64,000 nt of DNA from UTCFX2 sp963788305 (GCA_963788305.1 CAWBGK010000010.1:110939-174938), one strand, 5' to 3'; positions 48,939 to 57,693 are shown, counted from the first letter of the stretch. Notes: generated by a model from the letters alone, not told the origin. A program made the numbers and translations.

Positions 48939-50064
48939 TTGCCCCTCAAACCGAACCTGAGCATCCAATGGCATATCACGACGGCATGCGGTCACCACTG
49001 CGAGCACTGCTACATGTACGATCCGCTCACCTGGCCGGCGGAGCGGCAGGATACCCTGCCTCTGGACGGCCTTTTCCGCATCCTGGATTCCTTCTGCGAG
49101 TTCGAGCAGAAGTGGGGCGCCGAGATCGCACATTTCGCAATCACCGGCGGCGACCCGCTCCTGCGCAGGGACTGGCAGGAATTCGTCCGTGAGCTGCGCA
49201 ATCGCGGGAAAACCGTCTCGATGATGGGCAACCCGGAGACGTTGAGCGAGGACAACGTCGCCGCGCTGGTCGAGCTGGGGGTCATGGATTACCAGCTCAG
49301 CCTGGACGGGCTGGAAGGCACCCACGACCGCTTCCGGGACGACCCCGGCACCTTCCGGCGCACGCTGGAGAAGCTGGACCTGCTGAAGCAGGCGGGCATC
49401 CGCTGCAACGTGATGTTCACGCTTTTTCCAACCAACGCGGCCGAGCTGATCCCGCTTGCTGCGTTTCGTGGCCGAGCATACCGCCGCGGCTTCCTTCAGC
49501 TTTGACGTGGGCGTGTTCGCCGGAAACGCGGCCGAGCTCGACCGCAATTTCACCCCGCAGGAATTAAAATCCATCTTAGCCGGCTACAACGCCGAGAAGA
49601 AGCGCCTCGAAGAATGCCGGTTTCCCGCTCGGGGTGGCCGAAAAATGCTCTTTTCACCAGCTCAACCGCTTCGAAGCGGGCGAGTTCTACCCGTACTGCG
49701 CCGAAGAGCTGAGCAATATCGGCGGCTGCCAGATCGGCTGGAAGGGCGTCGCCGTGCTGTCGGATGGGACTGTGCTGGGCTGCCGGCGCCTGCCGGCGGT
49801 GCAGCTGGGTAAGATGCCCGGGCAGTCCTTTGAAGAGATATTCCTGGGCTCGCCCGTCCTGCGGCAGTACCGCCGGCGGGAATTTTTTGAAGGCTGCGGG
49901 GAATGCGACTTCTATATGGTCTGCCGCGGCTGCCCGGCGAACGTCTACAGCCTGACCGGCAGCCCGTTCGCGCAGAACCCTCTCTGCTACCGCCACCTGG
50001 TCGACCGCCAGACCGATCAGGCTCGCAAAATCCCTGCCGGTCCGCCGCTGGATTGCTCATATGA
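48939..50064 (+). CDS. Radical SAM/SPASM peptide maturase-like enzyme (frameshifted)
   Basis: TTG start with AAGG 8 nt upstream (MPLKPNLSIQWHITTACG). The CxxxCxxC cluster motif is CGHHCEHC (residue ~17), then FAITGGDPLL (GGxP-type SAM contact) and YQLSLDGLEGTHDRFR. The C-terminal SPASM-like region has many Cys: SNIGGCQIGW, GTVLGCRRL, GCGECDFYMVCRGCPA, NPLCYR, likely binding extra Fe-S clusters. Shifts near 49465, 49625 and 50000-50050. After the last, a stop overlaps the next ATG (ATGA). Rearranges peptide backbones or side chains in RiPP pathways; its candidate substrate is encoded 340 bp on. Confidence 0.8.
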
Positions 50065-50375
50065 AGGCGGAATTTGCCTGGATCAGCGCAAGCCTGAGCG
50101 CCACCCTGGCAGGGCGCTTCGAAGCCTACCTGGAAGACGAAACGCTGCGCGAGCTGTTCGTCGACCTGGCTTACGACCTGGAACAGCGCCGCAGCTTTCT
50201 GGCCGATCCGGAAGCCTATTTACGAGAGCTGAACACCCCGCTGCCTGACGACCAGCGCGCCTTCTTGATGCTGCACTTCTCGGAACATGCCGACGACCAG
50301 GCCTGCCCCAGCGGTGGACGAGACGATATGGCTGAAGCGATGTTTGCCCGGATGCTTCAGACGTTAAAGGAATGA
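50061..50375 (+). CDS. Small helical protein between rSAM enzyme and leader peptide
   Basis: 104 residues (MKAEFAWISASLSATLAGRF...). Helical throughout; SFLADPEAYLRELNTPLPDD followed by QRAFLML recalls LigA-like or precursor-type helical domains, with a late Cys (DQACPSGG). No good Shine-Dalgarno, but it overlaps the likely end of the rSAM gene. Could be a leader-binding partner or a second substrate. Family not certain. Confidence 0.5.
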   Translation: MKAEFAWISASLSATLAGRFEAYLEDETLRELFVDLAYDLEQRRSFLADPEAYLRELNTPLPDDQRAFLMLHFSEHADDQACPSGGRDDMAEAMFARMLQTLKE

Positions 50376-50407
50376 GCCGGATTTCAGCCTGAAAGGAGAT
50401 TGGCTCT

Positions 50408-50635
50408 ATGGAAAAAACTGTGCAGGATTTTCAAGTGCGGCTGCGCCGCGAGCGGGACTTCCGCCAGCGCATCCTGGAGGCGCGCAACGCCGGGAGCCTG
50501 GCCGAGACCCTGGCGCAGGAAGGGTTCGAGTTTGACCCGTGCCTGCTGCAGGTGGACGTTCCGCAGGTCCGAACCAATTTGCACGGCGGGCAGTGCTACT
50601 GCCTGATGAGTCCTGCGGAACGCGAAAAAAGGTAA
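50408..50635 (+). CDS. Nif11-like leader peptide, candidate RiPP precursor
   Basis: 75 residues; ATG 50408 after AAAGGAGATTGGCTCT. The first ~45 residues (VQDFQVRLRRERDFRQRILE then AETLAQEGFEFD) match the Nif11-type leader (seven-to-ten-residue spaced helices ending GFEFxxxxL). The C-terminal part is short: NLHGG, a double-Gly cleavage-like site, then QCYCLMSPAEREKR with C-x-C. Next to a SPASM radical SAM enzyme this is a natural substrate. A shift in the six-A run at 50627-50632 would extend it to 50723 with a second Cys motif. Confidence 0.65.
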   Translation: MEKTVQDFQVRLRRERDFRQRILEARNAGSLAETLAQEGFEFDPCLLQVDVPQVRTNLHGGQCYCLMSPAEREKR

Positions 50636-51040
50636 GCCCCCAATCCAGGATACCCTGCTCGGGACGGCGCAGTGTGCGCCTGATTCACGCTGCAGCTGCG
50701 CAGACCCGGGCGGTGTGCGATGATCTACCCGGCCTGATGATCGACCCGACCCAGGGAGATTTTCAGCCGCAATGTCGCGCGCCGACCCACCCTGCATCTT
50801 TCCAACCGGTCGAACCCTGCTCTGGATCCAGGCGTTGCGCTTGCATGGCAACGCCGTCGGTCACATGCTGGAGGTCTTCCGGGGTTTAATTATAAGTTGC
50901 GACCGGCTCAAAACCGGGCAATTCAGCCAGCTATAGCGCCGCGGCGAGGGGGCAAACAGGTTTGCGATCTGCTCCAGATCTGGAGCTGGAGGACGGGCGA
51001 AGAGCGCCGTTGGAAGGGCATGTTAATACGACTAATTTCA
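50636..51040. other. Gap after the leader peptide gene
   Basis: The frame one base off the leader peptide continues to 50723 as PPIQDTLLGTAQCAPDSRCS then CADPGGVR, a possible true C-terminus. Otherwise no gene is convincing. Confidence 0.4.
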
Positions 51041-51049
51041 TGCTATAAT
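51041..51049 (+). promoter_or_regulatory. Extended -10 promoter for GYD gene
   Basis: TGCTATAAT (TGn-TATAAT), 26 nt before the start codon at 51075, with AAAAGGAGGTGG between. The -35 place is poor, as expected for an extended -10. Confidence 0.5.
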
Positions 51050-51074
51050 TCCACTTTGAAAAGGAGGTGGCTCG

Positions 51075-51395
51075 ATGGCAGCATTCATGGTGCAGTTCAG
51101 CTATACCGAACAGGGGATGAAAGGGCTTGTCAAAGAAGGCGGATCAAAACGACGCGAGGCGACTGAAAACCTCATTAAAAGCCTGGGCGGCAGATTGGTC
51201 GCCTACTACTTCGCCTTTGGAGAGTACGACGGCTTCGCGATTGTCGACGGGTTGGATAATGTCGATACTTCGGCTGCGGCTCTGATGGTAGGCGCAAGCG
51301 GCGCGGTTAAGACCAAAATAACCGTTCTGATGACGCCTGAAGAGATCGATAAAGCCGCCCAGAAGAGCGGAAATTATCGCCCTCCCGGGCAATAA
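51075..51395 (+). CDS. GYD-domain protein
   Basis: 106 residues; ATG 51075 after AAAAGGAGGTGGCTCG. Pattern FMVQFSYTEQGMKGLVKEGG, then FGEYDGFAIVDGLDNV and a VLMTPEE ending are those of the GYD family, a small dimeric alpha/beta-barrel (ferredoxin-like) fold of unknown chemistry. Own promoter, so not necessarily part of the RiPP locus. Confidence 0.8.
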   Translation: MAAFMVQFSYTEQGMKGLVKEGGSKRREATENLIKSLGGRLVAYYFAFGEYDGFAIVDGLDNVDTSAAALMVGASGAVKTKITVLMTPEEIDKAAQKSGNYRPPGQ

Positions 51396-51479
51396 GACAA
51401 CTCAGGCAGGATCATTTGAAGGGGTGAAATCAACGTCCGGTTCAGCCGGATGGTTTCGCGTACGGTCAGGTGTTGCTCC

Positions 51480-52500
51480 GTCAGAGTACGTGGACAGGTT
51501 TTTCAGGAAGATCGCCCTCTTCGCAATGACAGACTTCCTATCACCGCGAGTGTTCATCGCGAAGCAGTCCCATGTCACTGCGATCCTACCCACCTGTCAC
51601 TGCGAGTGTTCATTGCGAAGCAGTCTCATGTCACTGCGATCCTACCCACCTGTCACTGCGAGCCTGTCCGCGTATCTTGCGGACGCAGCGAAGCAGTCCC
51701 ATGTCACTGCAATCCAACCCACCTGTCACTGCGAGCCTGTCCACCTCTGTGTCACTGCGAGCCTGTCCGCGTATCTTGCGGACGCAGCGAAGTAGTCCCA
51801 TGTCACTGCAATCCAACCCACCTGTCACTGCGAGCCTGTCCGCGTATCTTGCGGACGCAGCGAAGTAGTCCCATGTCACTGCAATCCAACCCACCTGTCA
51901 CTGCGAGCCTGTCCGCGTATCTTGCGGACGCAGCGAAGTAGTCCCATGTCACTGCGATCCTACCCACCTGTCACTGCGAGCCTGTCCGCGTATCTTGCGG
52001 ACGCAGCGAAGCAGTCCCATGTCACTGCAATCCAACCCACCTGTCACTGCGAGCCTGTCCACCTCTGTGTCACTGCGAGCCTGTCCGCGTATCTTGCGGA
52101 CGCAGCGAAGTAGTCCCATGTCACTGCAATCCAACCCACCTGTCACTGCGAGCCTGTCCGCGTATCTTGCGGACGCAGCGAAGTAGTCCCATGTCACTGC
52201 GAGCCTGTCCACCTCTGTGTCACTGCGAGCGCAGCGAAGTAGTCCCATGTCACTGCAATCCAACCCACCTGTCACTGCGAGCGCAGCGAAGCAGTCTCAG
52301 GGATAGCTCCACAGAGTACGTGGACAGGTTCGTCGGGAAGATCGCCCTCCTCGCAATGACAGACTGCGTATCACTGCGAGTGTTCATCGCGAAGAAGTCC
52401 CATGTCACTGCGAGCTTGTCCACCTTTGTGTCACTTCGAGCGCAGCGAAGCAGTCTCCTGGATTGCTTCGTCGCTATGCTCCTCGCAATGACATGTCTAT
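51480..52500 (+). repeat. Hairpin repeat array, 73-bp units with 318-bp higher-order period
   Basis: Seven copies of GTCCGCGTATCTTGCGGAC (self-complementary GTCCGC/GCGGAC) start at 51666, 51765, 51838, 51911, 51984, 52083 and 52156: spacings 99, 73, 73, 73, 99, 73. The 99s hold an extra 26-bp CCTGTCCACCTCTGTGTCAC insert. Each unit also has CACTGCGAG...GCAGCGAAG, a changed form of the dispersed CATTGCGAG..GCGAAGCAATC element. Flanking blocks at 51480 and 52310 share AGAGTACGTGGACAGG. Confidence 0.9.
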
Positions 52501-52506
52501 TGAGGC

Positions 52507-52833
52507 TCACTCACCTTTTCCTTCACAAAATAACTCGTTATATAAATCCCCCCATCCGGGATTCATGCTGTTTACTAAATCAATCTTCTTTTGACGTGAT
52601 CCAGCTTTTATCCTCTTTTCTTCGGCAATGGCAGCATTAACATCATCGGTTATTTGGAAATAAACCAGCTTATGGACTCGGTATTTTTTCGTGAATTCGC
52701 TTCCTGTTCCTGATCGATGTTCCAGGATGCGGCGTTGCAGGTTGTTCGTTACTCCTGTGTAAAGAACTTGATTGTTTTGGTTAGTCAGTATATAAACGCA
52801 ATATTGGTTAGTCTTAATCACGGTTATAACCAA
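52507..52833 (-). CDS. GIY-YIG nuclease-domain protein
   Basis: 108 residues, intact. GIY-YIG motif as CVYILTNQNNQVLYTGVTNN, then LQRRILEHR (Arg) and EEKRIKAGSR (Glu), ending MNPGWGDLYNELF. Typical of the YhbQ/UPF0213-like single-domain endonuclease family. Composition lower in GC than neighbours. It is bracketed by dispersed repeats on both sides. Confidence 0.8.
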   Translation of the reverse strand: MVITVIKTNQYCVYILTNQNNQVLYTGVTNNLQRRILEHRSGTGSEFTKKYRVHKLVYFQITDDVNAAIAEEKRIKAGSRQKKIDLVNSMNPGWGDLYNELFCEGKGE

Positions 52834-52863
52834 ATTCGTCGGTCATTACGATTGTCCTCTACT

Positions 52864-53100
52864 TGTCACTGCGAGATTGTCCGCTGTTTTGTCACTGCGG
52901 ACGCAGGGAAGCAGTCTCAGGGATTGCTTCGTCGCTATTCTCCTCGCAATGATAGACTACGTGTCACTGCGAGCCTGTCCGAGTATCTTTCGGACGCAGC
53001 GAAGAAGTCCCATGGATTGCTTCGTCGCTATGCTCCTCGCAATGACAGACTGCGTATTACCGCGAGTGTTCATCGCGAACCAGTCTCAGCCGCAGGGTCG
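52864..53100 (+). repeat. Dispersed palindromic repeats right of the GIY-YIG gene
   Basis: Three degenerate units: CACTGCGAGATTGTCCGCTG, CTGCGGACGCAGGGAAGCAG, then TGCGAGCCTGTCCGAGTATC and TTTCGGACGCAGCGAAGAAG. GGATTGCTTCGTCGCTAT..TCCTCGCAATGA (reverse form of the element) occurs twice. Confidence 0.8.
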
Positions 53101-53119
53101 GTCGCTGACCCGCCGGGCT

Positions 53120-53759
53120 TCACCTCAGATAGGATCGAATCGCGATCGAGAAGATCTCCTGCGAATAGTGGTATCCCTTTTCTTTCGGTGAAAAACCGCG
53201 GTCGAATTCTTCGGCTTCTTTTTCGTCGAATTCATAGACCGGGCTGTAGCGGTATTTCCACTGTCCGACCCGCCAGCGCCCCGGCCTCCAGCTCCAGCGC
53301 GAGCATCCCATTTGGATAGTCCCCGTTCAGGTCGCTGATATTCAGGTCCTTCGAGCTCTTGAAGCCGTGCTTGCAGTAGTTGTGCGGGTCGCCCAGGATC
53401 ACGACCGCCTTCGCACCCTGCGCCGTCGCCAGCTCCAGGGTATGCCGGATCAGTGCGCCGCCGACGCCTTTGCGCTGGAGCTCCGGCAGGACACAGACCG
53501 GTCCGAAGCTCACGATCTCCAGCTCCCCGCCCAGCTCGTCGATCAGCCAGGATCGGGTATACATGATATTTCCGACGATCTTCCCGTCCACTTCTGCGAC
53601 GAAATCGAGCTCTTTCAGGAAATCGGGATGGTCCCGCATGATGTGGACGAGATAATGCTCGACGCAGCCTGGGAAATACAGGTTCCAGAAGGCTTCGCGG
53701 GTGAGCTCTTCGACTGTGCGGAAGTCGTTTTCGGTCTCGTTTCGGATTGTGAGTTCCAT
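53120..53759 (-). CDS. GNAT-family acetyltransferase (frameshifted near the end)
   Basis: MELTIRNETENDFRTVEELT from 53759. Acetyl-CoA site VLPELQRKGVGGALIRHTLE (R/QxxGxG/A). Then GAKAVVILGDPHNYCKHGF. The last ~47 residues (QWKYRYSPVYEFDEKEAEEF, DRGFSPKEKGYHYS) are in another frame after about 53255. ~212 residues joined. N-acetylates a small molecule or protein; substrate unknown. Confidence 0.75.
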
Positions 53760-53847
53760 AAGGACGATGTCCTTTTCTTATAAGGTGCTGCTGGGGCATG
53801 CTGAAAACCAGGTGCTGCGCCGAACCCTGGCAGAGACGACGAAAGAC

Positions 53848-53874
53848 ACTGCCCAGGCGCACAGGCTGGGCAGT
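53848..53874. terminator. Hairpin near the small peptide gene
   Basis: ACTGCCCAG, loop GCGCACAGG, CTGGGCAGT. It lies ~70-90 bp beyond the end of the 53940-54187 region on the minus strand. Confidence 0.45.
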
Positions 53875-54025
53875 CCGGTTCGAAAAGTTCAGACCACAAG
53901 TTTATTCCAAGAGAATATTCTGTTTGTCTGCTTTTTTTATTAACGGCCTTTGTTTTCCCTGGCAATTTCATAAAGGATACCCCAGGCTAAATCTGCTGGA
54001 GAAATATCAGGTTCTGCCTGAAAAT

Positions 54026-54187
54026 CTAATCACACCAGTATTTCTGGCAATTGTAGTCCCAGGTGCATACCCCGAACCGAATTCCAGTGTGTACCTTCAT
54101 TTGTGGGATTTTGTGCTGCGTTCCTTTTTTCTCGTTTTGCTGTGGTTCGCCGGCCTGTACCTTCAACTGCCCGTTTTTGTTCTGCAT
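54026..54187 (-). CDS. Short Cys/Trp-rich peptide, possible precursor peptide
   Basis: 53 residues from ATG 54187, preceded by an excellent AAAAGGAGAAAGAAGTG. N-terminal part is polar and Gln/Lys-rich (MQNKNGQLKVQAGEPQQNEK, KGTQHKIPQMK). The end is VHTGIRFGVCTWDYNCQKYWCD: three Cys with aromatic residues between. No signal peptide. After the stop, the next frame reads DFQAEPDISPADLAWGILYE then IARENKGR (stop 53940-53942), so a one-base error could make the protein ~80 residues. Could be a RiPP precursor or a small metal-binding protein. Confidence 0.5.
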   Translation of the reverse strand: MQNKNGQLKVQAGEPQQNEKKGTQHKIPQMKVHTGIRFGVCTWDYNCQKYWCD

Positions 54188-54621
54188 CACTTCTTTCTCC
54201 TTTTGCTGTTATGGATTGGATTGTGCAAAAGCCCGATGATGTTTTTCTCAGTCTACTTCAATGACTTATGAATAATAGCATAAAACAATCATCTTCACAT
54301 TCGACAATTGACTCGTTTTATTTATTCTTTTTGGGGTGCTGGAAGGGAGGTTTCAAAAGCGCATAGGATGGGAAATCCGATGGATCTGAACGACCTGTGA
54401 GATCAGAATAGATTGTCAGCCTGCTTCCTTGTGATCCAGGGAAGCAGGATTAAATGCAGTACAAACTGCTGGAGTAAGACAGCCCAACGGAACCTGCAGG
54501 TCTGCTCCCTCCGCCCGAGGCGTTATAATGGACGGATCGACGGACAGGTGCATCAGGAAGGATGGACAACCTATCAGACGGCCCTTCTAAGAGTCCGGAC
54601 CGGCACAAGCGAGGTGACAGC
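54188..54621. other. Gap upstream of the dioxygenase gene
   Basis: AT-rich left part may hold the leftward peptide gene promoter. Nothing else is recognised. A frame from 54413 runs through but looks non-coding until 54640. Confidence 0.3.
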
Positions 54622-55432
54622 ATGGACACGAACCCACGAAAAGAACGCCCAGATCGTCTACTTCAGCCACGGCGGCGGCCCGCTGCCGATCCTCGGCGAC
54701 CCGAGCCACCGGGCGATGATCGACTTCATGACCCGCCTCCCGGCCCAGCTCCACCGGCCCGACTTCATCCTGGTGGTCAGCGCCCACTGGGAAGAGAGCC
54801 AGGCGACGCTGATCGGGGCGCCGAACCCCGAGATGTTCTACGACTACTACGGCTTCCCGAAAGAGGCCTACGAGATCACCTACCCGGCGCCCGGGCAGCC
54901 CCGAGCTGGCGCTGCGGATCGCCGGGATGCTGTACCGAGCACCATGTCCCGAGCCGGATCGACCCGGAGCGCGGCTTCGACCACGGCCTGTTCATCCCGC
55001 TGAAGCTGATGTACCCGGGGGCGGATATCCCCTGCCTGCAGCTCTCGCTGCTGCGCGGCCTGGACGCCGCGGCGCACATCGCCCTGGGCAGGGCGCTGCG
55101 CGGCTTATCGGACCAGAACCTCCTGGTGGTCGGGTCGGGCTTCTCGTTTCACAACATGCGCGCCTTCTCCTGGCAGGGCGAGGCAGCTCCCGACCCGGCC
55201 AACGACCGCTTTCAGGACTGGCTGATCGAGACCTGCACCGGCCCGCTGACCCAGCCGGAGCGCGAGCAGCGCCTGGTCGACTGGGCAGCAGGCGCCATCG
55301 GCGCGCTACTGCCACCCGCGCGAGGAGCACCTGCTGCCGCTGCACGTCTGCCAGGCGATGGCGGACAGGCCGGCCCGGCTGGTCTTTGACGACCGGATCC
55401 TGGGCAAGCGCGGGGTCGCGTTCTTGTGGTGA
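54622..55432 (+). CDS. LigB/DODA-type extradiol ring-cleavage dioxygenase (frameshifted)
   Basis: ATG 54622 after GAGGTGACAGC. Joined reading: AQIVYFSHGGGPLPILGDPS, ILVVSAHWEES, RGFDHGLFIPLKLMYPGADI, LVVGSGFSFHNMR, REEHLLPLHVCQAMA and a C-terminal RGVAFLW. Zinc/iron ligand His are in SHGGGP, GFDHG and EEHLLPL. Family: class III extradiol dioxygenases (4,5-DOPA dioxygenase-like), ~265 residues. Shifts near 54645, 54905 and 55310. Opens aromatic catechol-type rings; substrate unknown. Confidence 0.8.
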
Positions 55433-55454
55433 GGGAGAAATGCTTCCCCTCCCC

Positions 55455-56193
55455 CTATTCCAGCCACCTCGCCACCCATTCCGGGTCCAAACGGACCAGG
55501 CGGTTCTTCTTCAAGTTCTCCTTCATGATCCAGCGGATGTCCTTGTCCGGGCTGAGGAGCCACTTTTCCATCAGCTTTTTGCCTTCGGCGGGCAGGGCGG
55601 CTGCCGCGACGCTCCAGCAGTAGCCCAACCCCTTGCGCAGCGCAAGGAAGTCCTCACCGTGCCGGTCGGGCAGGACCAGGATGCTCTCGGTGATCCGGTC
55701 CAGGATCAGAAGGACGGCGAGGGCGTGCTCGCTGCTCTTGAGCAGGCGAGGCTCGCACAGACCAGCCGCGGCGGCGCGCTGCACGAGCGGGGGCCCGCCG
55801 CACCAATCCTGCATCGCCGCGATCAACCCTCCCATATCCGCATCCCCGAACCGCTGGAGCGCCATCGCGACCGCCTCGCGGGTCCGCCAGCGCGGGTCGG
55901 AAGCCAGCCGGTGCAGCTCTTCCAGGTGCTCCAGCTCGCCCTCCGCCAGCAGGCGCCCCAGCCCGACCGTCCCGCAGAAGGCCAGGAACTCGTCGGGCGA
56001 GCTGACGGGCGCCCGATCCGGGTGGGTTCTGGGCGATCAGGCGCTCAAACAGCGCACGGTCGCCTTCGTCTGCGGCGGCCTGGGCCAGCTCGAGGTTGCC
56101 GCGCGGCCCGGGCAGCCCGGATTCCCGCCGCAGGTATTCGTCCCAATCGTCCAGGGACCGCAGCGCGGCCCTGTATTCGTCGGTTTTGGTCAT
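55455..56193 (-). CDS. HEAT-repeat protein (frameshifted)
   Basis: MTKTDEYRAALRSLDDWDEY from 56193, which overlaps the preceding gene stop (ATGA). Middle: AQAAADEGDRALFERLIAQN, then in the next frame LGRLLAEGELEHLEELHRLA, REAVAMALQRFGDADMGGLI; end DIRWIMKENLKKNRL. Pairs of antiparallel helices as in HEAT/DNA-glycosylase AlkD-like repeats. Shift near 56020. About 245 residues. Possibly an adaptor or DNA-repair scaffold. Confidence 0.6.
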
Positions 56194-56914
56194 TGGCTGA
56201 GCTCCTGCCCGCCCGCAGCCGGAGGGTCCACGGCTCTCACGGAGATCTCGCCTTTCATCAAGACGTTCTGTGTGACAAAGCCGTTGGCCGGGTCGCGCAC
56301 GTAAGCCACGTAGTCCGCGAGGTCGCCCTTCAATCCGACCGTGTTGTGGTTGACCAGGATCGCGCCGCGGCGCATCAGGGGTGCGACGATTTTGGTCACC
56401 TCCAGGGCGCAGCTCGGCCAGCCGTCGTTCATCATAAAATCGATCGGTCCAGCGATCGTCTTGAGCGTATCGACCGCGTTGCCTTCGAGGACCTCGACAT
56501 ATTCGCCCACGCCGGCAGCCTTGCAAGGTTGCGGCGGGCTGCGTCCGCCTTGGCGGGGACCAGCTCCGTCCCGTAGACCAGCCCGCCCCCATTGTCGCGC
56601 ACCGCCAGCGCCAGGTAGATGGTCGAGACGCCGAAGGAGGTGCCGTACTCGACGATCCGCCTGGCATCGATCGCCCGCGCCAGCAGATAGGTGAAAACGC
56701 CCGCTTCGGGCGAGGTCGACATGTAGAATCGGTCAAAGCGACCTTCGAGGCGCTCCCAGGGCAGGGGTTTGCCGCGCAGCATCCTGCCTAAATATGGCAC
56801 AAAAACCCGCATCAGCCGCATATGCTCTTTGCCGGCTTCGGCGTGCAGCCCGCGCAGCACTTGCCTGGCGCGCTCGTCGGGCAGCGAATCCAGGGGAGTT
56901 CTTTTCGGTTTCAA
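56190..56914 (-). CDS. O-methyltransferase (class I, frameshifted)
   Basis: TTG start at 56914 inside the upstream stop (TTGA), after AGAGGTATT. 241 residues. SAM site VEYGTSFGVSTIYLALAV, then acidic YGTELVPAKA, and in another frame after about 56525 VEVLEGNAVDTLKTIAGPID, DGWPSCALEV, GAILVNHNTVG. This is the cation-dependent OMT (CCoAOMT/COMT-like) fold. Catechol-like substrates are usual. Middle gene of a three-gene operon. Confidence 0.75.
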
Positions 56915-57432
56915 AATACCTCTTTTTTCGGTTCCTCCGGCTCGAGCACAATGATCGGGATGCGGCGCTCCCCGGCGCGCTCTTTATAATGCGGATAACC
57001 CAGGTAGAGATCGCTGGCGTCCTGCCAGAACAGCTCGTATTCGTCGCCGGCGGCCTCGTGGGCGGTGCAGTTGAGAACCTCGTCCCCGCGCGTGATCGAT
57101 GCCTTTGGGTGAGCCTTCATGTTGTAGTACCAGGCGGGATTGTGGTCCTGGCCCCAGTTCGAGGCGATGAAGGCGACCTTCTCGGGGCATTCCGGGTCGA
57201 CGATGCCGATGATCGGGACCGAGCGCGGCTGCCCGCTCTTCGCGCCGGTGGTGGTCAGCGTGACCATCGGCAGCCCGGTAGCCAGGCTGGTCATCGTCAG
57301 CTTGCCGCCGCTCAATTTGAGGAAAACCCGGTCGAAATGGTGGAGCGTGCGCGAATAAAACCAGGCGCCTGGTTTTGTCGATGCCATTTTCTGCATGAAT
57401 GCATGGAAGGGGGGGTACTTTTTTTTAGCCAT
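56911..57432 (-). CDS. Deazaflavin (F420)-dependent nitroreductase family protein
   Basis: 173 residues. GLPMVTLTTTGAKSGQPRSV, then AFIASNWGQDHNPAWYYNMK and ELFWQDASDLYLGYPHYKER are diagnostic of the DDN/FGD-like split-barrel family using F420H2. First gene of an operon with the O-methyltransferase. Suggests an F420-containing host. No Shine-Dalgarno obvious at the start but the operon overlaps are tight. Confidence 0.85.
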   Translation of the reverse strand: MAKKKYPPFHAFMQKMASTKPGAWFYSRTLHHFDRVFLKLSGGKLTMTSLATGLPMVTLTTTGAKSGQPRSVPIIGIVDPECPEKVAFIASNWGQDHNPAWYYNMKAHPKASITRGDEVLNCTAHEAAGDEYELFWQDASDLYLGYPHYKERAGERRIPIIVLEPEEPKKEVF

Positions 57433-57693
57433 CTGGACCTCGATTTCTGGACAGGAAGGCAGGGGTTAGATCGTCCATCAAATAAGGGCAGGCTGCTGAG
57501 ATAGCAGGGGTGTTCAGCACGAGAGATATTCGATATTGTACCGAAATTCAGCGGATTTGGGGGAGGGTTCGATACGAAGGGCTGTTAATCGCGAAGACAC
57601 AGAGAGCACGGAGAAAGACCTTTTCACCGCGGAGACACAGGACACACACAGCGGGAGGGGTGGAGCTGCCATACGCTGCTGCACAATGACGGA
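57433..57693. other. Gap with dispersed element
   Basis: 57595-57650 has AAGACACAGAGAGCACGGAG and ACCGCGGAGACACAGGACAC, the dispersed ACGGAGACACAGAG family. No gene. Confidence 0.5.

Noticed and set aside
50590..50610. Selenocysteine codon after CYC
   Set aside because: TGCCTGATGA has TGA codons only in a shifted frame; using them would need a one-base deletion and no convincing SECIS hairpin is seen.
51590..52290. CRISPR array
   Set aside because: Repeats are regular but the sequence between hairpins is itself repeated, not unique spacers, the unit is 73 bp, and no cas gene is near.
51424..52640. Proteins made of repeated ACPRILRTQRSS/PVTASLSAYLADAAK
   Set aside because: These frames are open only because the 73-bp repeat lacks stops; no start site or coding character.
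53938..54271. Plus-strand Leu/Phe-rich ORF 53798-54271
   Set aside because: It is antisense to a better small ORF with a strong ribosome site; hydrophobicity is a by-product of its Lys/Gln-rich complement.
54927..56576. 549-residue plus-strand ORF
   Set aside because: Runs across two real genes on both strands; Arg/Pro-rich shadow.
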